Source: Cyanobacteria bacterium M_surface_10_m2_119
Lineage (GTDB): Bacteria; Cyanobacteriota; Cyanobacteriia; PCC-6307; Cyanobiaceae
Assembly: GCA_016882525.1 (NCBI GenBank)
Contig: VGPU01000019.1
Location: 1 to 39,424 of the forward strand
Length of the DNA stretch: 39,424 nucleotides
Reading direction: 5' to 3'
Shown here: positions 25,471 through 33,616 of the stretch, piece by piece
How the letters are laid out: each line of letters starts with the position of its first letter
How positions within the stretch are numbered: position 1 is the first letter of the stretch
Program-made: the position numbers and the translations under genes
The notes under the pieces: model-generated
The model's database searches: none
Seen by the model: only the letters and a program-made list of their open reading frames with translations
What the model was told of the DNA's origin: nothing

Positions 25471-25734
25471 TCAGCCAACGGCGATGTTGATGCGCTTGCG
25501 GCTGCGCAGCCCGCGCTTGATGGTGTCGAAGCTCACCACGCCATCCACGAGGGCGAACAGGGTGTCATCGGAGCCGCGGCCCACGTTCACGCCGGGAAGC
25601 ACCGAAGTGCCGCGCTGGCGGATGAGGATCGAACCGGCCGAGACGGCTTCACCGCCGTAGGCCTTGACGCCGAGCCGCTTGGAGTTGGAGTCGCGGCCGT
25701 TGCGGGTGGAACCCGTGCCTTTCTTGTGTGCCAT
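25471..25734 (-). CDS. rpmA: Ribosomal protein bL27
   Basis: This component of the large ribosomal subunit has its N-terminus near the peptidyl-transferase centre. The 87-residue product begins [24 protein letters not shown], and its core includes the [32 protein letters not shown] pattern of the family. It lies 39 nt after rplU, as in most bacteria, and ends before a strong terminator. Confidence 0.97.
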   Translation of the reverse strand: MAHKKGTGSTRNGRDSNSKRLGVKAYGGEAVSAGSILIRQRGTSVLPGVNVGRGSDDTLFALVDGVVSFDTIKRGLRSRKRINIAVG

Positions 25735-25773
25735 GGGGGGGAATCAGGAGTGACGGAGGAAAATCTGCGGGGC

Positions 25774-26172
25774 TCAGGCCAGGGCTTTGCCGCCGACGCT
25801 GATCGACTGCACCATCACGCGGGTCAGTTCCTGGCGATGGCCGTTCTTGCGCCGGGTCTTTTTCTTCGGGCGCATCTTGTAGACGATCACCTTGGGACCG
25901 CGGCGGTGGGCCAGCACCTTGAGCTCCACCTTGGCGCCGGCCACGTAGGGCTTGCCCAGGGTCGCGGCCTGGCCGTCGTTCACCAGCAGCACGTTCTCCA
26001 GGGTGACCGTGCTGTCAACGTCGGCACTGAGGCGGTCGAGGTCGTAGTAGCGGTTGGGCTGGAGCCAGAACTGCTGGCCTGAGGCCTCAACGATCGCGTA
26101 GGGGCCGCCGGCGCTGGGGACGGCTGGGCTGCTGGCGGCCTTGGCCGTATCGGAACTGGGGGTCTGGGGCAT
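25774..26172 (-). CDS. rplU: Ribosomal protein bL21
   Basis: This large-subunit protein binds 23S rRNA. The product is about 132 residues. The bL21 core runs from YAIVEASGQQFWLQPNRYYDLDRL to KVIVYKMRPKKKTRRKNGHRQELTRVMV. The frame opens at 26205, but those residues lie in the leader. ATG 26172 is preferred, giving a short Ser/Ala-rich extension seen in picocyanobacteria. It is divergent from kaiA with a 160-bp gap that holds a likely promoter. Confidence 0.96.
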   Translation of the reverse strand: MPQTPSSDTAKAASSPAVPSAGGPYAIVEASGQQFWLQPNRYYDLDRLSADVDSTVTLENVLLVNDGQAATLGKPYVAGAKVELKVLAHRRGPKVIVYKMRPKKKTRRKNGHRQELTRVMVQSISVGGKALA

Positions 26173-26256
26173 GGAAGGAGGGCGTGGCCAGGCTGGCGCC
26201 TGCACGGAGTGTCAGGGCCATTGCGGCCTGGCGCACGTTTCGGAAGACAAACATGA

Positions 26257-26286
26257 ATTCTCCCCGTTTGATCTTCCTTTCGTCAA
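26257..26286 (-). promoter_or_regulatory. Possible rplU-rpmA promoter
   Basis: On the minus strand TTGACG (26281-26286) and GAGAAT (26257-26262) are separated by 18 bp. The transcript would have a leader of roughly 80 nt. It overlaps the region upstream of kaiA. Confidence 0.4.
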
Positions 26287-26301
26287 CATTGGCTCAAGCT
26301 T

Positions 26302-26319
26302 CGGCGGGACGTCCCGCCG
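26302..26319. promoter_or_regulatory. 18-bp perfect palindrome upstream of kaiA
   Basis: CGGCGGGACGTCCCGCCG is its own reverse complement and ends 13 nt before the kaiA ATG. As RNA it can form a 7-bp all-GC stem with an ACGT loop; as DNA it could be a dimer-binding site. Confidence 0.6.
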
Positions 26320-26332
26320 CCAGCGGCTCTCC

Positions 26333-27166
26333 ATGCCCGAACCGGCCCTCACCATCCTCTCCCTGATTCACGACTCCACCCTGCGAGGGGCCGTTGGCCA
26401 CTGGCTTGAGGGCCAGGAGCGCTACCGCCTGCAGGTCTGCAACCCGGAAGCGGACCCGGTGGAGGAGCTGGAGCGCCTGCGCGACAGCGGCGATGCCCTC
26501 CTGCTGGAGCAGGGGCTGTGGGTGGAGAAGACAGCCGCGGCCCTGCAGGAGCGCGGTCTGCTGCTGCCCGCCGTGGTGATCGGTGAGGTGCGTGGGCGGG
26601 TCGACTATCACCCCGACGAGGTGCATCTCCCGCCCGATCAGCTCGAGCAGCTCACCTACAGCCTCGATGCGGCGATTTCCCGGTTTCTCAGCCGGGGCCT
26701 GGCCGCCGCCCCCGGCAGCCTGGCCGAGGCGGGTGATGCCGACATGCCGGAGCGCTGGCGCCTCGCCAATCGCCTGCAGGGCCGTCTCGGGCTGTTGGGG
26801 GTCTTCTACAAGCGGGATCCGTCCCGCTTCCTCCGCAATCTCTCCGCCACGGAGGCCGCTGAGTTGGTCGCCTCCCTGGAGCGCACCTACCGCGATCTGC
26901 TCCTCAGCTATTTCCGCAATCCTGCGGCGGCCAACCAGGCCCTGGAAAGCTTCGTGAACACAGCGTTCTTCAGTGATCTTCCAATCACCAAGACGGTTGA
27001 GATTCATGTGAATCTCATTGATTCTTTTTCAAAGCAGCTTAGGCTGGAAGGACTCAAGAGCGAGTTTCTCCAGGACTATCGCCTCGCGCTTCTCGATGTG
27101 ATGGCTCATCTCTGCGAGATGTATCGCCGTTCCATCCCCCCCGATGGTGCCCTGGCTGGGCCTTGA
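26333..27166 (+). CDS. kaiA: Circadian clock protein KaiA
   Basis: KaiA binds the KaiC C-terminal tail and stimulates KaiC autophosphorylation. In the 277-residue product the N-terminal pseudo-receiver-like half (about 1-135) includes LTILSLIHDSTLRGAVGHWL. The C-terminal four-helix dimerisation and KaiC-binding half (about 150-277) contains LLGVFYKRDPSRFL, LERTYRDLLLSYF, INxF-like NTAFFSDLPITKTVEIHVNLID and FSKQLRLEGLKSEFLQDYRLALLDVMAHLCEMYR. The gene is full length, unlike Prochlorococcus, which lacks it. ATG 26333 matches the usual start. kaiB follows 67 nt later. Confidence 0.96.
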   Translation: MPEPALTILSLIHDSTLRGAVGHWLEGQERYRLQVCNPEADPVEELERLRDSGDALLLEQGLWVEKTAAALQERGLLLPAVVIGEVRGRVDYHPDEVHLPPDQLEQLTYSLDAAISRFLSRGLAAAPGSLAEAGDADMPERWRLANRLQGRLGLLGVFYKRDPSRFLRNLSATEAAELVASLERTYRDLLLSYFRNPAAANQALESFVNTAFFSDLPITKTVEIHVNLIDSFSKQLRLEGLKSEFLQDYRLALLDVMAHLCEMYRRSIPPDGALAGP

Positions 27167-27233
27167 TGGGTCCCCTCAGCCGCTGTGATCCCCGAGTTCA
27201 TCCCCTTTCTCCGATCTCCAGAGTCACCTGCTC

Positions 27234-27584
27234 ATGTCCCCCCGCAAGACCTACATCCTCAAGCTGTACGTCGCTGGAAACACCCCGAATTCCATGCGCG
27301 CTCTCAAGACGCTGCGCAACATCCTGGAGACGGAGTTTCAGGGGGTGTATGCGCTCAAGGTGATCGACGTGCTCAAGAATCCCCAGCTCGCCGAGGAAGA
27401 TAAGATTCTGGCCACTCCGACCCTTGCCAAAATTCTCCCCCCGCCAGTGCGGCGGATCATCGGCGACCTCAGCGACCGTGAGCGTGTGCTGATCGGTCTC
27501 GATCTGCTGTACGACGAACTGGCGGAGGATTCCATGCTGGGAGATGATCAGATGCCAACTGGTCCCGGTCAGCAGCCTGTCTGA
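27234..27584 (+). CDS. kaiB: Circadian clock protein KaiB
   Basis: It is a metamorphic thioredoxin-like protein that binds phosphorylated KaiC and sequesters KaiA. The 116-residue product has the family core: [28 protein letters not shown], then [46 protein letters not shown] Gly/Gln/Pro-rich tail of about 15 residues follows, which resembles the longer cyanobacterial forms. It lies 67 nt after kaiA and 59 nt before kaiC, so all three are likely on one transcript with possible internal promoters. Confidence 0.97.
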   Translation: MSPRKTYILKLYVAGNTPNSMRALKTLRNILETEFQGVYALKVIDVLKNPQLAEEDKILATPTLAKILPPPVRRIIGDLSDRERVLIGLDLLYDELAEDSMLGDDQMPTGPGQQPV

Positions 27585-27643
27585 CTCGGGTTCTCCCCCC
27601 TTCACCTGTTTCCCTTTCGGTTTCAACTCGGCTACGCCCTGCC

Positions 27644-29182
27644 ATGTCGGACTCCATCACCCCAGCGGCGCCCCTGATGCAGGTGCAGAAGCTCCCCACC
27701 GGGATCGAGGGGTTTGATGACGTCTGTCATGGGGGGCTGCCGATCGGTCGTTCCACCCTGGTCTCGGGAACATCCGGCACGGGTAAGACCGTTTTCTCCC
27801 TCAACTTTCTCTATAACGGCATCAGGCAATACAACGAACCTGGGATATTCGTCACCTTTGAAGAGTCCCCTCTGGATATTCTCAGGAATGCCGCCAGTTT
27901 CGGCTGGAATCTCCAGGAAATGGTGGAGCAGAACAAACTCTTCATCCTGGATGCATCCCCCGATCCTGAAGGGCAGGATGTGGCGGGCAGTTTTGATCTT
28001 TCTGGGCTGATTGAGAGGATCAACTACGCGATTCGCAAATACAAAGCTCGCAGGGTTGCCATTGATTCAATTACCGCTGTTTTTCAGCAGTATGACGCTG
28101 TTTCGGTGGTGCGCCGAGAGATCTTCAGGCTGATAGCCAGGCTCAAGGAAATTGGTGTCACCACCGTGATGACTACGGAAAGGATCGATGAATATGGTCC
28201 TATTGCTCGTTATGGGGTTGAAGAGTTCGTCTCCGATAACGTGGTGATCCTGCGCAACGTTCTTGAGGGTGAGCGCCGGCGTCGCACGGTCGAGATCCTG
28301 AAATTGCGGGGCACAACCCATATGAAGGGGGAGTTCCCCTTCACCCTGGGAAGCCATGGCATGAGTGTCTTCCCGCTCGGGGCCATGCGTCTCACCCAGC
28401 GCAGTTCCAACGTGCGCCTCAGCTCCGGTGTGCCCAGGCTCGATGAGATGTGCGGCGGCGGCTTTTTCAAGGATTCGATCATCCTTGCTACAGGTGCAAC
28501 CGGCACCGGCAAGACCCTGCTGGTCTCCAAGTTCATTGAGGATGCCTGTCGCAGCAAGGAGAGGGCGATCCTGTTTGCCTACGAGGAATCGCGTGCCCAG
28601 TTGCTGCGCAATGCGACCAGCTGGGGGATCGACTTTGAGCAGATGGAGCAGGATGGTCTGTTGAAGATCATCTGTGCATATCCGGAATCAACGGGCTTGG
28701 AAGATCATCTTCAGATCATCAAGACAGAGATCGGACAGTTCAAGCCTTCGAGGATGGCGATCGATTCTCTGTCTGCCCTCGCCCGCGGTGTCAGTCACAA
28801 TGCTTTCCGGCAGTTTGTGATCGGCGTCACTGGCTACGCCAAGCAAGAAGAGATTGCCGGCTTCTTTACCAATACATCCGAGGAGTTCATGGGCAGTCAT
28901 TCAATTACCGACTCTCATATCTCCACAATCACTGATACGATTCTGCTTCTTCAGTATGTGGAGATCCGCGGCGAGATGGCCCGGGCTCTCAACGTCTTCA
29001 AGATGCGCGGCTCCTGGCACGACAAAGGTATCCGGGAATTCGTGATCACCAGTAACGGCCCGGAGATCAAGGATTCCTTCTCCAATTTCGAGCGCATCAT
29101 CTCCGGTGTGCCCCACCGCATCACCACCGATGAGCGCAGTGAGCTGGCCCGCATCGTGCGTGGGGTGGCGGACGACAACTAG
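27644..29182 (+). CDS. kaiC: Circadian clock ATPase/autokinase KaiC
   Basis: It is the hexameric central oscillator of the clock, with ATPase, autokinase and autophosphatase activity. The 512-residue product is a tandem of two RecA-like domains. CI has the P-loop GTSGTGKT (42-49) and catalytic E73/E74. CII has GATGTGKT (284-291) and E314/E315. The phosphorylation sites are S427 and T428 in ITDSHISTIT, matching S431/T432 of S. elongatus, with T422 matching T426. The C-terminal tail is ELARIVRGVADDN. GC content is far below the neighbours. The stop codon overlaps the convergent kinase gene's stop. Confidence 0.98.
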   Translation: MSDSITPAAPLMQVQKLPTGIEGFDDVCHGGLPIGRSTLVSGTSGTGKTVFSLNFLYNGIRQYNEPGIFVTFEESPLDILRNAASFGWNLQEMVEQNKLFILDASPDPEGQDVAGSFDLSGLIERINYAIRKYKARRVAIDSITAVFQQYDAVSVVRREIFRLIARLKEIGVTTVMTTERIDEYGPIARYGVEEFVSDNVVILRNVLEGERRRRTVEILKLRGTTHMKGEFPFTLGSHGMSVFPLGAMRLTQRSSNVRLSSGVPRLDEMCGGGFFKDSIILATGATGTGKTLLVSKFIEDACRSKERAILFAYEESRAQLLRNATSWGIDFEQMEQDGLLKIICAYPESTGLEDHLQIIKTEIGQFKPSRMAIDSLSALARGVSHNAFRQFVIGVTGYAKQEEIAGFFTNTSEEFMGSHSITDSHISTITDTILLLQYVEIRGEMARALNVFKMRGSWHDKGIREFVITSNGPEIKDSFSNFERIISGVPHRITTDERSELARIVRGVADDN

Positions 29183-31257
29183 CTCTTAGCCAGGATGTCT
29201 TGGCGGGTTGCGCTGAAGGGGGCATCCTGCCGGCGACGCTCGGCCAGCAGCTGCAACTCATCGCTGTCGGAGTGCTCCAGGGGCAGGTCGAACCAGAAAG
29301 TGGTGCCGACCCCCGGCGCGCTCACCATCTGGATGCGGCTGCCATGTTTCTCGAGAATGCCGCGCACGATCGAGAGTCCGAGGCCCGTGCCGGCTTCGGT
29401 GTGCACAGCGTTTTCCACGCGATAGAAGCGCTCGAAGATGCGCTCCTGGTCGGCTTCCGAAATGCCACAGCCGCTGTCGGCCACCTCAACCCGCAGGCGC
29501 GGCAGGGGTGAGGTGAGCCCACAGCTGGGTGCATCTTCGGCGGCGATCGCCTGGGGGTCGAGTTCACACAGGTCCGGCCACGGGTAGGCGCGCAGCATCA
29601 GCTGCCCGCCGCTGGGGGTGAACTTGAGGGCATTGCCCACCAGATTGCCGAACACCTGGAGCAGCAGATCCCAGTTGCCCAGCACGCGCGGGAGCTGGGG
29701 ATCGGCTTCGAAGGCCAGGGTCACTCCCTTCTCCTCCGCGTTGAGGCGGTAGGTGCGCAGGGTCTGGTCGATGGCCGGAGCCAGTTCCACAGGCTCGAAG
29801 CTCCACTGGCGATCCGATTCCAGGCGCGAGAGATCGAGCACGTCGTTCACCAGACGGGTGAGTCGATCGGTCTCGGCATTGGCGATGCCTAGAAATTCCT
29901 GCTTCTCCGCATCTGTGAGTTGATCCCCAAGATCGTGGAGAGTCTCCACATAGCTCTTGATGTTGAACAGCGGTGTGCGCAGCTCGTGGGACACATTGCT
30001 GATGAACCGACTCTGGGCTGCATTCAGTTCCACTTCCCGGGTGAGGTCCTGCACGGTCATGGCGATGCCCTTGAGGGATTCACCGCTGGCATCCCGAACG
30101 GCCTGCAGCACGATGCGCAGCGTCCGGGCCGGATCGCCCACGCTGCAGCGCACGTCTGCGTCGTCTCGCTCCCCACTGGTCACGTTGTCGAGGGCGGATT
30201 GCAGATCCATCGCCAGCCGTTCAGGCAGCTCATCGATCAGGTCGTTGCCCTCGAGGCTGCGCCCTTCCCAGCGAAACAGGCGCCGTGCTGTGGGGTTGGC
30301 CAGCACGATTGCGCCACTGGCATCGAGCAGCACGGCCCCGTCGGCCATGGTGGCGATCAGGGATTCCTGCTTCACCTGCGCAGCGGTGAGCTCCTCGATG
30401 TTCGCGGCCTTGTAGGCCTCCAGCTGGGCCGCCATGGTGTTGAAGCCCTGCAACAGCTCCCCCAGTTCCCCGCCCACCGGCAGGGCAATGCGGGCCTCGA
30501 AATTGCCCCCGGCGATCTGGCGCACGCCCCGCAGCAGCTCCTTGACCGGCTGGGTGATGGTGAGGGCGTTGAACACAGAGCCCAGGATCACGAGCACCCA
30601 GATCGAGATGAACACCGCCACGGTCACCTCGCGGGTGAGGGCGGCACTGGCCAGCAGGGTCTCGTTGGGGTTGATGCCCAGGGCCAGCACGCCGAGGTAG
30701 CGCCCCTCGCTCACCATCGGCACGAACACGTCGGTGACCTGGCCATCAGGGGTGAGGTGCTGGCGCACCAGTGGGTTGTCAGGCCGCTTCTGGATGTCGG
30801 CGGGCAGTTCCAGGCGGCGGCTGAGCAGCAGTTCGCTGCTGCCGTTGTTGGAGCCGATCGGTATGCCGAGGTAGATCACCCCGTCGGGATCGGCGAAAAA
30901 GATGTAACGAAGGCTGCGGCTGGAGCGCCAGAAGCGGTCGGCCACCGACGCCAGCTCCCGGTCGTTGCCCTCAGCCACCAGGGGCGTCACGTTGGCCGAC
31001 AGCAGCAGTCCCAGGTCGCGGGCGTAGCGGGTGTCGCTCATGCGCGCGTCGCGCTGGATGCCGTTGAGCGCCACAAAGGTGATGCCGGTCATCAGCAGGC
31101 TCACCACCAGGGTGGCGACCGCGAGCAGCTTGGTCTGCAGACTGAATTCGGCCCACCAGCGGCCCAGGCGCTGCTGCAAGCCCCGGAGGGCGCCCGGGTT
31201 TGGCGGAACCGTTGGGCTTGGTGGGAGGCTCGAGCTGGGCGGCACAGTCGGACTCAT
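29179..31257 (-). CDS. nblS: Sensor histidine kinase, NblS/Hik33 (DspA) type
   Basis: This is a membrane sensor kinase of the family that phosphorylates RpaB and controls light, stress and phycobilisome responses. The product has 692 residues. TM1 is about 42-63, followed by an extracytoplasmic sensor region (64-210), TM2 about 211-235, HAMP (236-288), PAS (296-405), a dimerisation/phosphoacceptor domain with H424 in SHELRTPLFNIKS, and an ATPase domain (NLVGNALKFTPSGG, DSGCGISEADQERIFERFYR, GTGLGLSIVRGILEKHG). Its start overlaps the stop of purD (ATGA), so translation is coupled. It is assigned to NblS rather than SasA because SasA has an N-terminal KaiB-like domain. Confidence 0.9.
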   Translation of the reverse strand: MSPTVPPSSSLPPSPTVPPNPGALRGLQQRLGRWWAEFSLQTKLLAVATLVVSLLMTGITFVALNGIQRDARMSDTRYARDLGLLLSANVTPLVAEGNDRELASVADRFWRSSRSLRYIFFADPDGVIYLGIPIGSNNGSSELLLSRRLELPADIQKRPDNPLVRQHLTPDGQVTDVFVPMVSEGRYLGVLALGINPNETLLASAALTREVTVAVFISIWVLVILGSVFNALTITQPVKELLRGVRQIAGGNFEARIALPVGGELGELLQGFNTMAAQLEAYKAANIEELTAAQVKQESLIATMADGAVLLDASGAIVLANPTARRLFRWEGRSLEGNDLIDELPERLAMDLQSALDNVTSGERDDADVRCSVGDPARTLRIVLQAVRDASGESLKGIAMTVQDLTREVELNAAQSRFISNVSHELRTPLFNIKSYVETLHDLGDQLTDAEKQEFLGIANAETDRLTRLVNDVLDLSRLESDRQWSFEPVELAPAIDQTLRTYRLNAEEKGVTLAFEADPQLPRVLGNWDLLLQVFGNLVGNALKFTPSGGQLMLRAYPWPDLCELDPQAIAAEDAPSCGLTSPLPRLRVEVADSGCGISEADQERIFERFYRVENAVHTEAGTGLGLSIVRGILEKHGSRIQMVSAPGVGTTFWFDLPLEHSDSDELQLLAERRRQDAPFSATRQDILAKS

Positions 31258-32576
31258 GGGCGGCGCACCTGGTGGCCGATGTCGCGTCGGAAGGTGATGC
31301 CCTCGAAATGCACCTGATCCAGACCGGCATAGGCCCGCGCGAAGGCGGTATCGAAGTCGTCGGCCTGGGCCACCACCGCCAGCACCCGCCCGCCGCTGGT
31401 GAGGCAGGTGCCCTCCCCGTCCTGCCGGGTTCCGGCGTGGAACAGCTGCAGCTGGTCGTGGGGCTCAAGCGTGCTGCGGATCGCATCCCCCCGGCGGATC
31501 TCGCCGGGGTAGCCCTGGGCGGCAGCAATCACGCAGGCGCTGCAGCCCGGGGCAATGGTGAGAGCGGGGGCCTGATCCAAGGTACCGGTGGCACAGGCGA
31601 GCAGCACCGCCGCCAGTTCCGGCCCCAGCAACGGCATCAGGGTCTCGCATTCCGGGTCTCCGAAGCGGCAGTTGAACTCGATCACGCTCGGACCGGCGTC
31701 GGTGAGCATCAGGCCGGCGTAGATCACGCCGCGGTAGGTGATGCCCCGGGCCCGCAGGGCCGCCAGGGTGGGCTCCAGCACCAGCTGCCGCACCTGCTCC
31801 AGGCCCTGGGCATCGAGCAGGGGCGCCGGGGCATAGGCCCCCATGCCGCCGGTGTTCGGGCCGGTGTCACCTTCACCGATGCGCTTGTGGTCCTGGGCTG
31901 GCGGCAGCAGCACCATGCGTTCCCCATCGGTGAGGGCAAACACCGACACCTCGGGGCCGTGGGTGCGCTCCTCAAGCACCAGCGAGGCACCTGCGCCACT
32001 GCCGAAGCGTCCACCGAAGATCTCGGCGATCGCGGCCCGGGCCTCCTCCAGGGTCTCGGCCACGGTGACCCCCTTGCCGGCAGCGAGCCCATCGGCCTTC
32101 ACCACCAGGGGCCTGCCCTGGCTCTCCAGGGCTGCCAGGGCCTCGGCCTCGCTGCTGGCTGGCCAGTAGCCGGCCGTGGGCACGCCTGCCTCCTGCATCA
32201 GCGCCTTGGCCCACTGCTTGCTGGCCTCGAGCTGGGCCCCATCAGCCCCGGGACCGAAGACCGGAATGGCTTCAGCCCGAAGAACGTCACCCAGGCCAGC
32301 GGCCAGGGGCGCCTCCGGCCCCACCACCACCAGCTCGATCCCGTTGTCGCGGCAGGCGGCCAGGAGGCCGGCCTGGTCGGCTTCCTCGATGGCCAGCTGC
32401 GTACATCCGGCCAGTGCCGGAGTGCCGCCATTGCCCGGCGCCACCCACACCTGCTCCACCTCCGGACAGCGGGCCAGAGCCCAGGCCAGGGCGTTTTCCC
32501 GGCCGCCGCCACCCACCACCAGAATTCGCCTGGGCGCTTGCAGGGTGGTGGCAGTGGCGATTGCCTCGGGGGCCAT
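31254..32576 (-). CDS. purD: Phosphoribosylamine-glycine ligase
   Basis: It joins glycine to phosphoribosylamine with ATP, step 2 of purine synthesis. The 440-residue ATP-grasp enzyme has ILVVGGGGRENALAWAL near the N-terminus. VKADGLAAGKGV lies in the ATP site, followed by LLPPAQDHKRIGEGDTGPNTGGMGAYAP and YRGVIYAGLM. FNCRFGDPECE is the metal site. It overlaps the kinase by 4 nt (ATGA), and the exported unknown gene lies 89 bp away, divergent. Coupling of purine synthesis to the stress kinase is only positional. Confidence 0.96.
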   Translation of the reverse strand: MAPEAIATATTLQAPRRILVVGGGGRENALAWALARCPEVEQVWVAPGNGGTPALAGCTQLAIEEADQAGLLAACRDNGIELVVVGPEAPLAAGLGDVLRAEAIPVFGPGADGAQLEASKQWAKALMQEAGVPTAGYWPASSEAEALAALESQGRPLVVKADGLAAGKGVTVAETLEEARAAIAEIFGGRFGSGAGASLVLEERTHGPEVSVFALTDGERMVLLPPAQDHKRIGEGDTGPNTGGMGAYAPAPLLDAQGLEQVRQLVLEPTLAALRARGITYRGVIYAGLMLTDAGPSVIEFNCRFGDPECETLMPLLGPELAAVLLACATGTLDQAPALTIAPGCSACVIAAAQGYPGEIRRGDAIRSTLEPHDQLQLFHAGTRQDGEGTCLTSGGRVLAVVAQADDFDTAFARAYAGLDQVHFEGITFRRDIGHQVRRP

Positions 32577-32624
32577 GGCAGAGGGGAGACGGACGTGTCT
32601 GGGGAAATGCCGGCCCGGCTCGCC

Positions 32625-32630
32625 TAGGTT
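32625..32630 (+). promoter_or_regulatory. Possible -10 element for the exported-protein/purC transcript
   Basis: TAGGTT lies 36 nt before the ATG at 32666 in the divergent gap with purD. No clear -35 is seen. Confidence 0.3.
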
Positions 32631-32665
32631 GACGTCCTGAGACGAACCCCGCAGGTCGGGCGGCC

Positions 32666-33616
32666 GTGCCCCATCTTCTCTCCACGCCGCTCCTGGTTCT
32701 GCTGGCCGCCTCCTGGTCGCTCCCGGCCGCTGCGGCCGTTCCCCCCGCGGGCCCCCGGATGCCTCCTGCGGCCGAGGCCTGCGCCGCTGCCGTGCGGGCT
32801 GGAGCGCCTGGGGAAGCCCGTCGCCAGCGCCAGCTTCTCCAGGCTGGCCTTCAGCCTCCCGTCGGTCTGGAGCCGGTGCTCCAGGCCGCGGAGGCCCTGC
32901 TGGCCTGTGCGGCGCCTGAAGCGGCCCTCGCAGTTCTGGCCCGCATCAGCCCGGCCCCCGGGGAAGAGCGCCGCCGCTGGCTGTTGATGCAGTGGCAGGC
33001 GGCCCAGGCGGGTCTGCATCACGACCGCGCGGCCCAGGCCCTGCAGGCCCTGGCCGGAGAGGAGCTGGCGAGCCTGGAGACCCTCCTGCTCCCGCTGGAC
33101 GGTTCCGGGCAGGCTGCTGGCCCCCCGGGCCGGCGCCCCGCCATCGATCTGCTCGCTGACCATCTAGAGAGCCTGGGGCAGACCCGGCGGGCTGCGGTGG
33201 TGCTGCTCTCCAGCCGTCAGCCGGGTGCGGCGACGGCAGCGCGCTGGGGCCGGGCGGCGCAGCTGGCCGGCAGCCTGCCCCAGCAGGAGCGGGATGCGAT
33301 CGTCGAGCGGGCCCTGGAGCTGGCAGCGGTCAGCGAGGCCTGGGGACTGGTGGCCGAGCTGCTGGATCAGCAGTTGGCCGCCGGTGTCACGGACCCCACC
33401 ACGGCCCGGGCCCTGGAGCGGCGCCTGCGGCTGGGTGCTCGCATCGATGATGTCTACGGTGAATGGCTGCAGCGTCGTCGTCAGGCGGCTGCGGGGCCCG
33501 CCGCTGATCAGCGCCTGCAGCTGCTGGATGGGCAGCTGCGCTCCCCCCGGGCCACCGGCGGCCACGCCGCCCCTTCCACCGCGCCTCCCTCCCCGTCCCT
33601 TTCTCCCGCGCCATGA
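32666..33616 (+). CDS. Exported helical-repeat protein, function unknown
   Basis: The 316-residue product has a probable signal peptide ([22 protein letters not shown], cleavage near residue 24). A Leu/Ala/Arg-rich helical region follows, about 35-275, of repeating helix pairs such as [55 protein letters not shown] and [18 protein letters not shown], as in tetratricopeptide-like solenoids. The last 40 residues are a Pro/Ser/Ala-rich tail. No enzyme motif is seen. Its stop overlaps the purC ATG by 4 nt (ATGA), so the two are cotranslated. I cannot name a family. Confidence 0.72.
   Translation: MPHLLSTPLLVLLAASWSLPAAAAVPPAGPRMPPAAEACAAAVRAGAPGEARRQRQLLQAGLQPPVGLEPVLQAAEALLACAAPEAALAVLARISPAPGEERRRWLLMQWQAAQAGLHHDRAAQALQALAGEELASLETLLLPLDGSGQAAGPPGRRPAIDLLADHLESLGQTRRAAVVLLSSRQPGAATAARWGRAAQLAGSLPQQERDAIVERALELAAVSEAWGLVAELLDQQLAAGVTDPTTARALERRLRLGARIDDVYGEWLQRRRQAAAGPAADQRLQLLDGQLRSPRATGGHAAPSTAPPSPSLSPAP

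Noticed and set aside
29179-31257. Assignment of the kinase next to kaiC as the clock output kinase SasA
   Set aside because: SasA has an N-terminal KaiB-like domain. This protein has two membrane helices, HAMP and PAS, as in NblS/Hik33.
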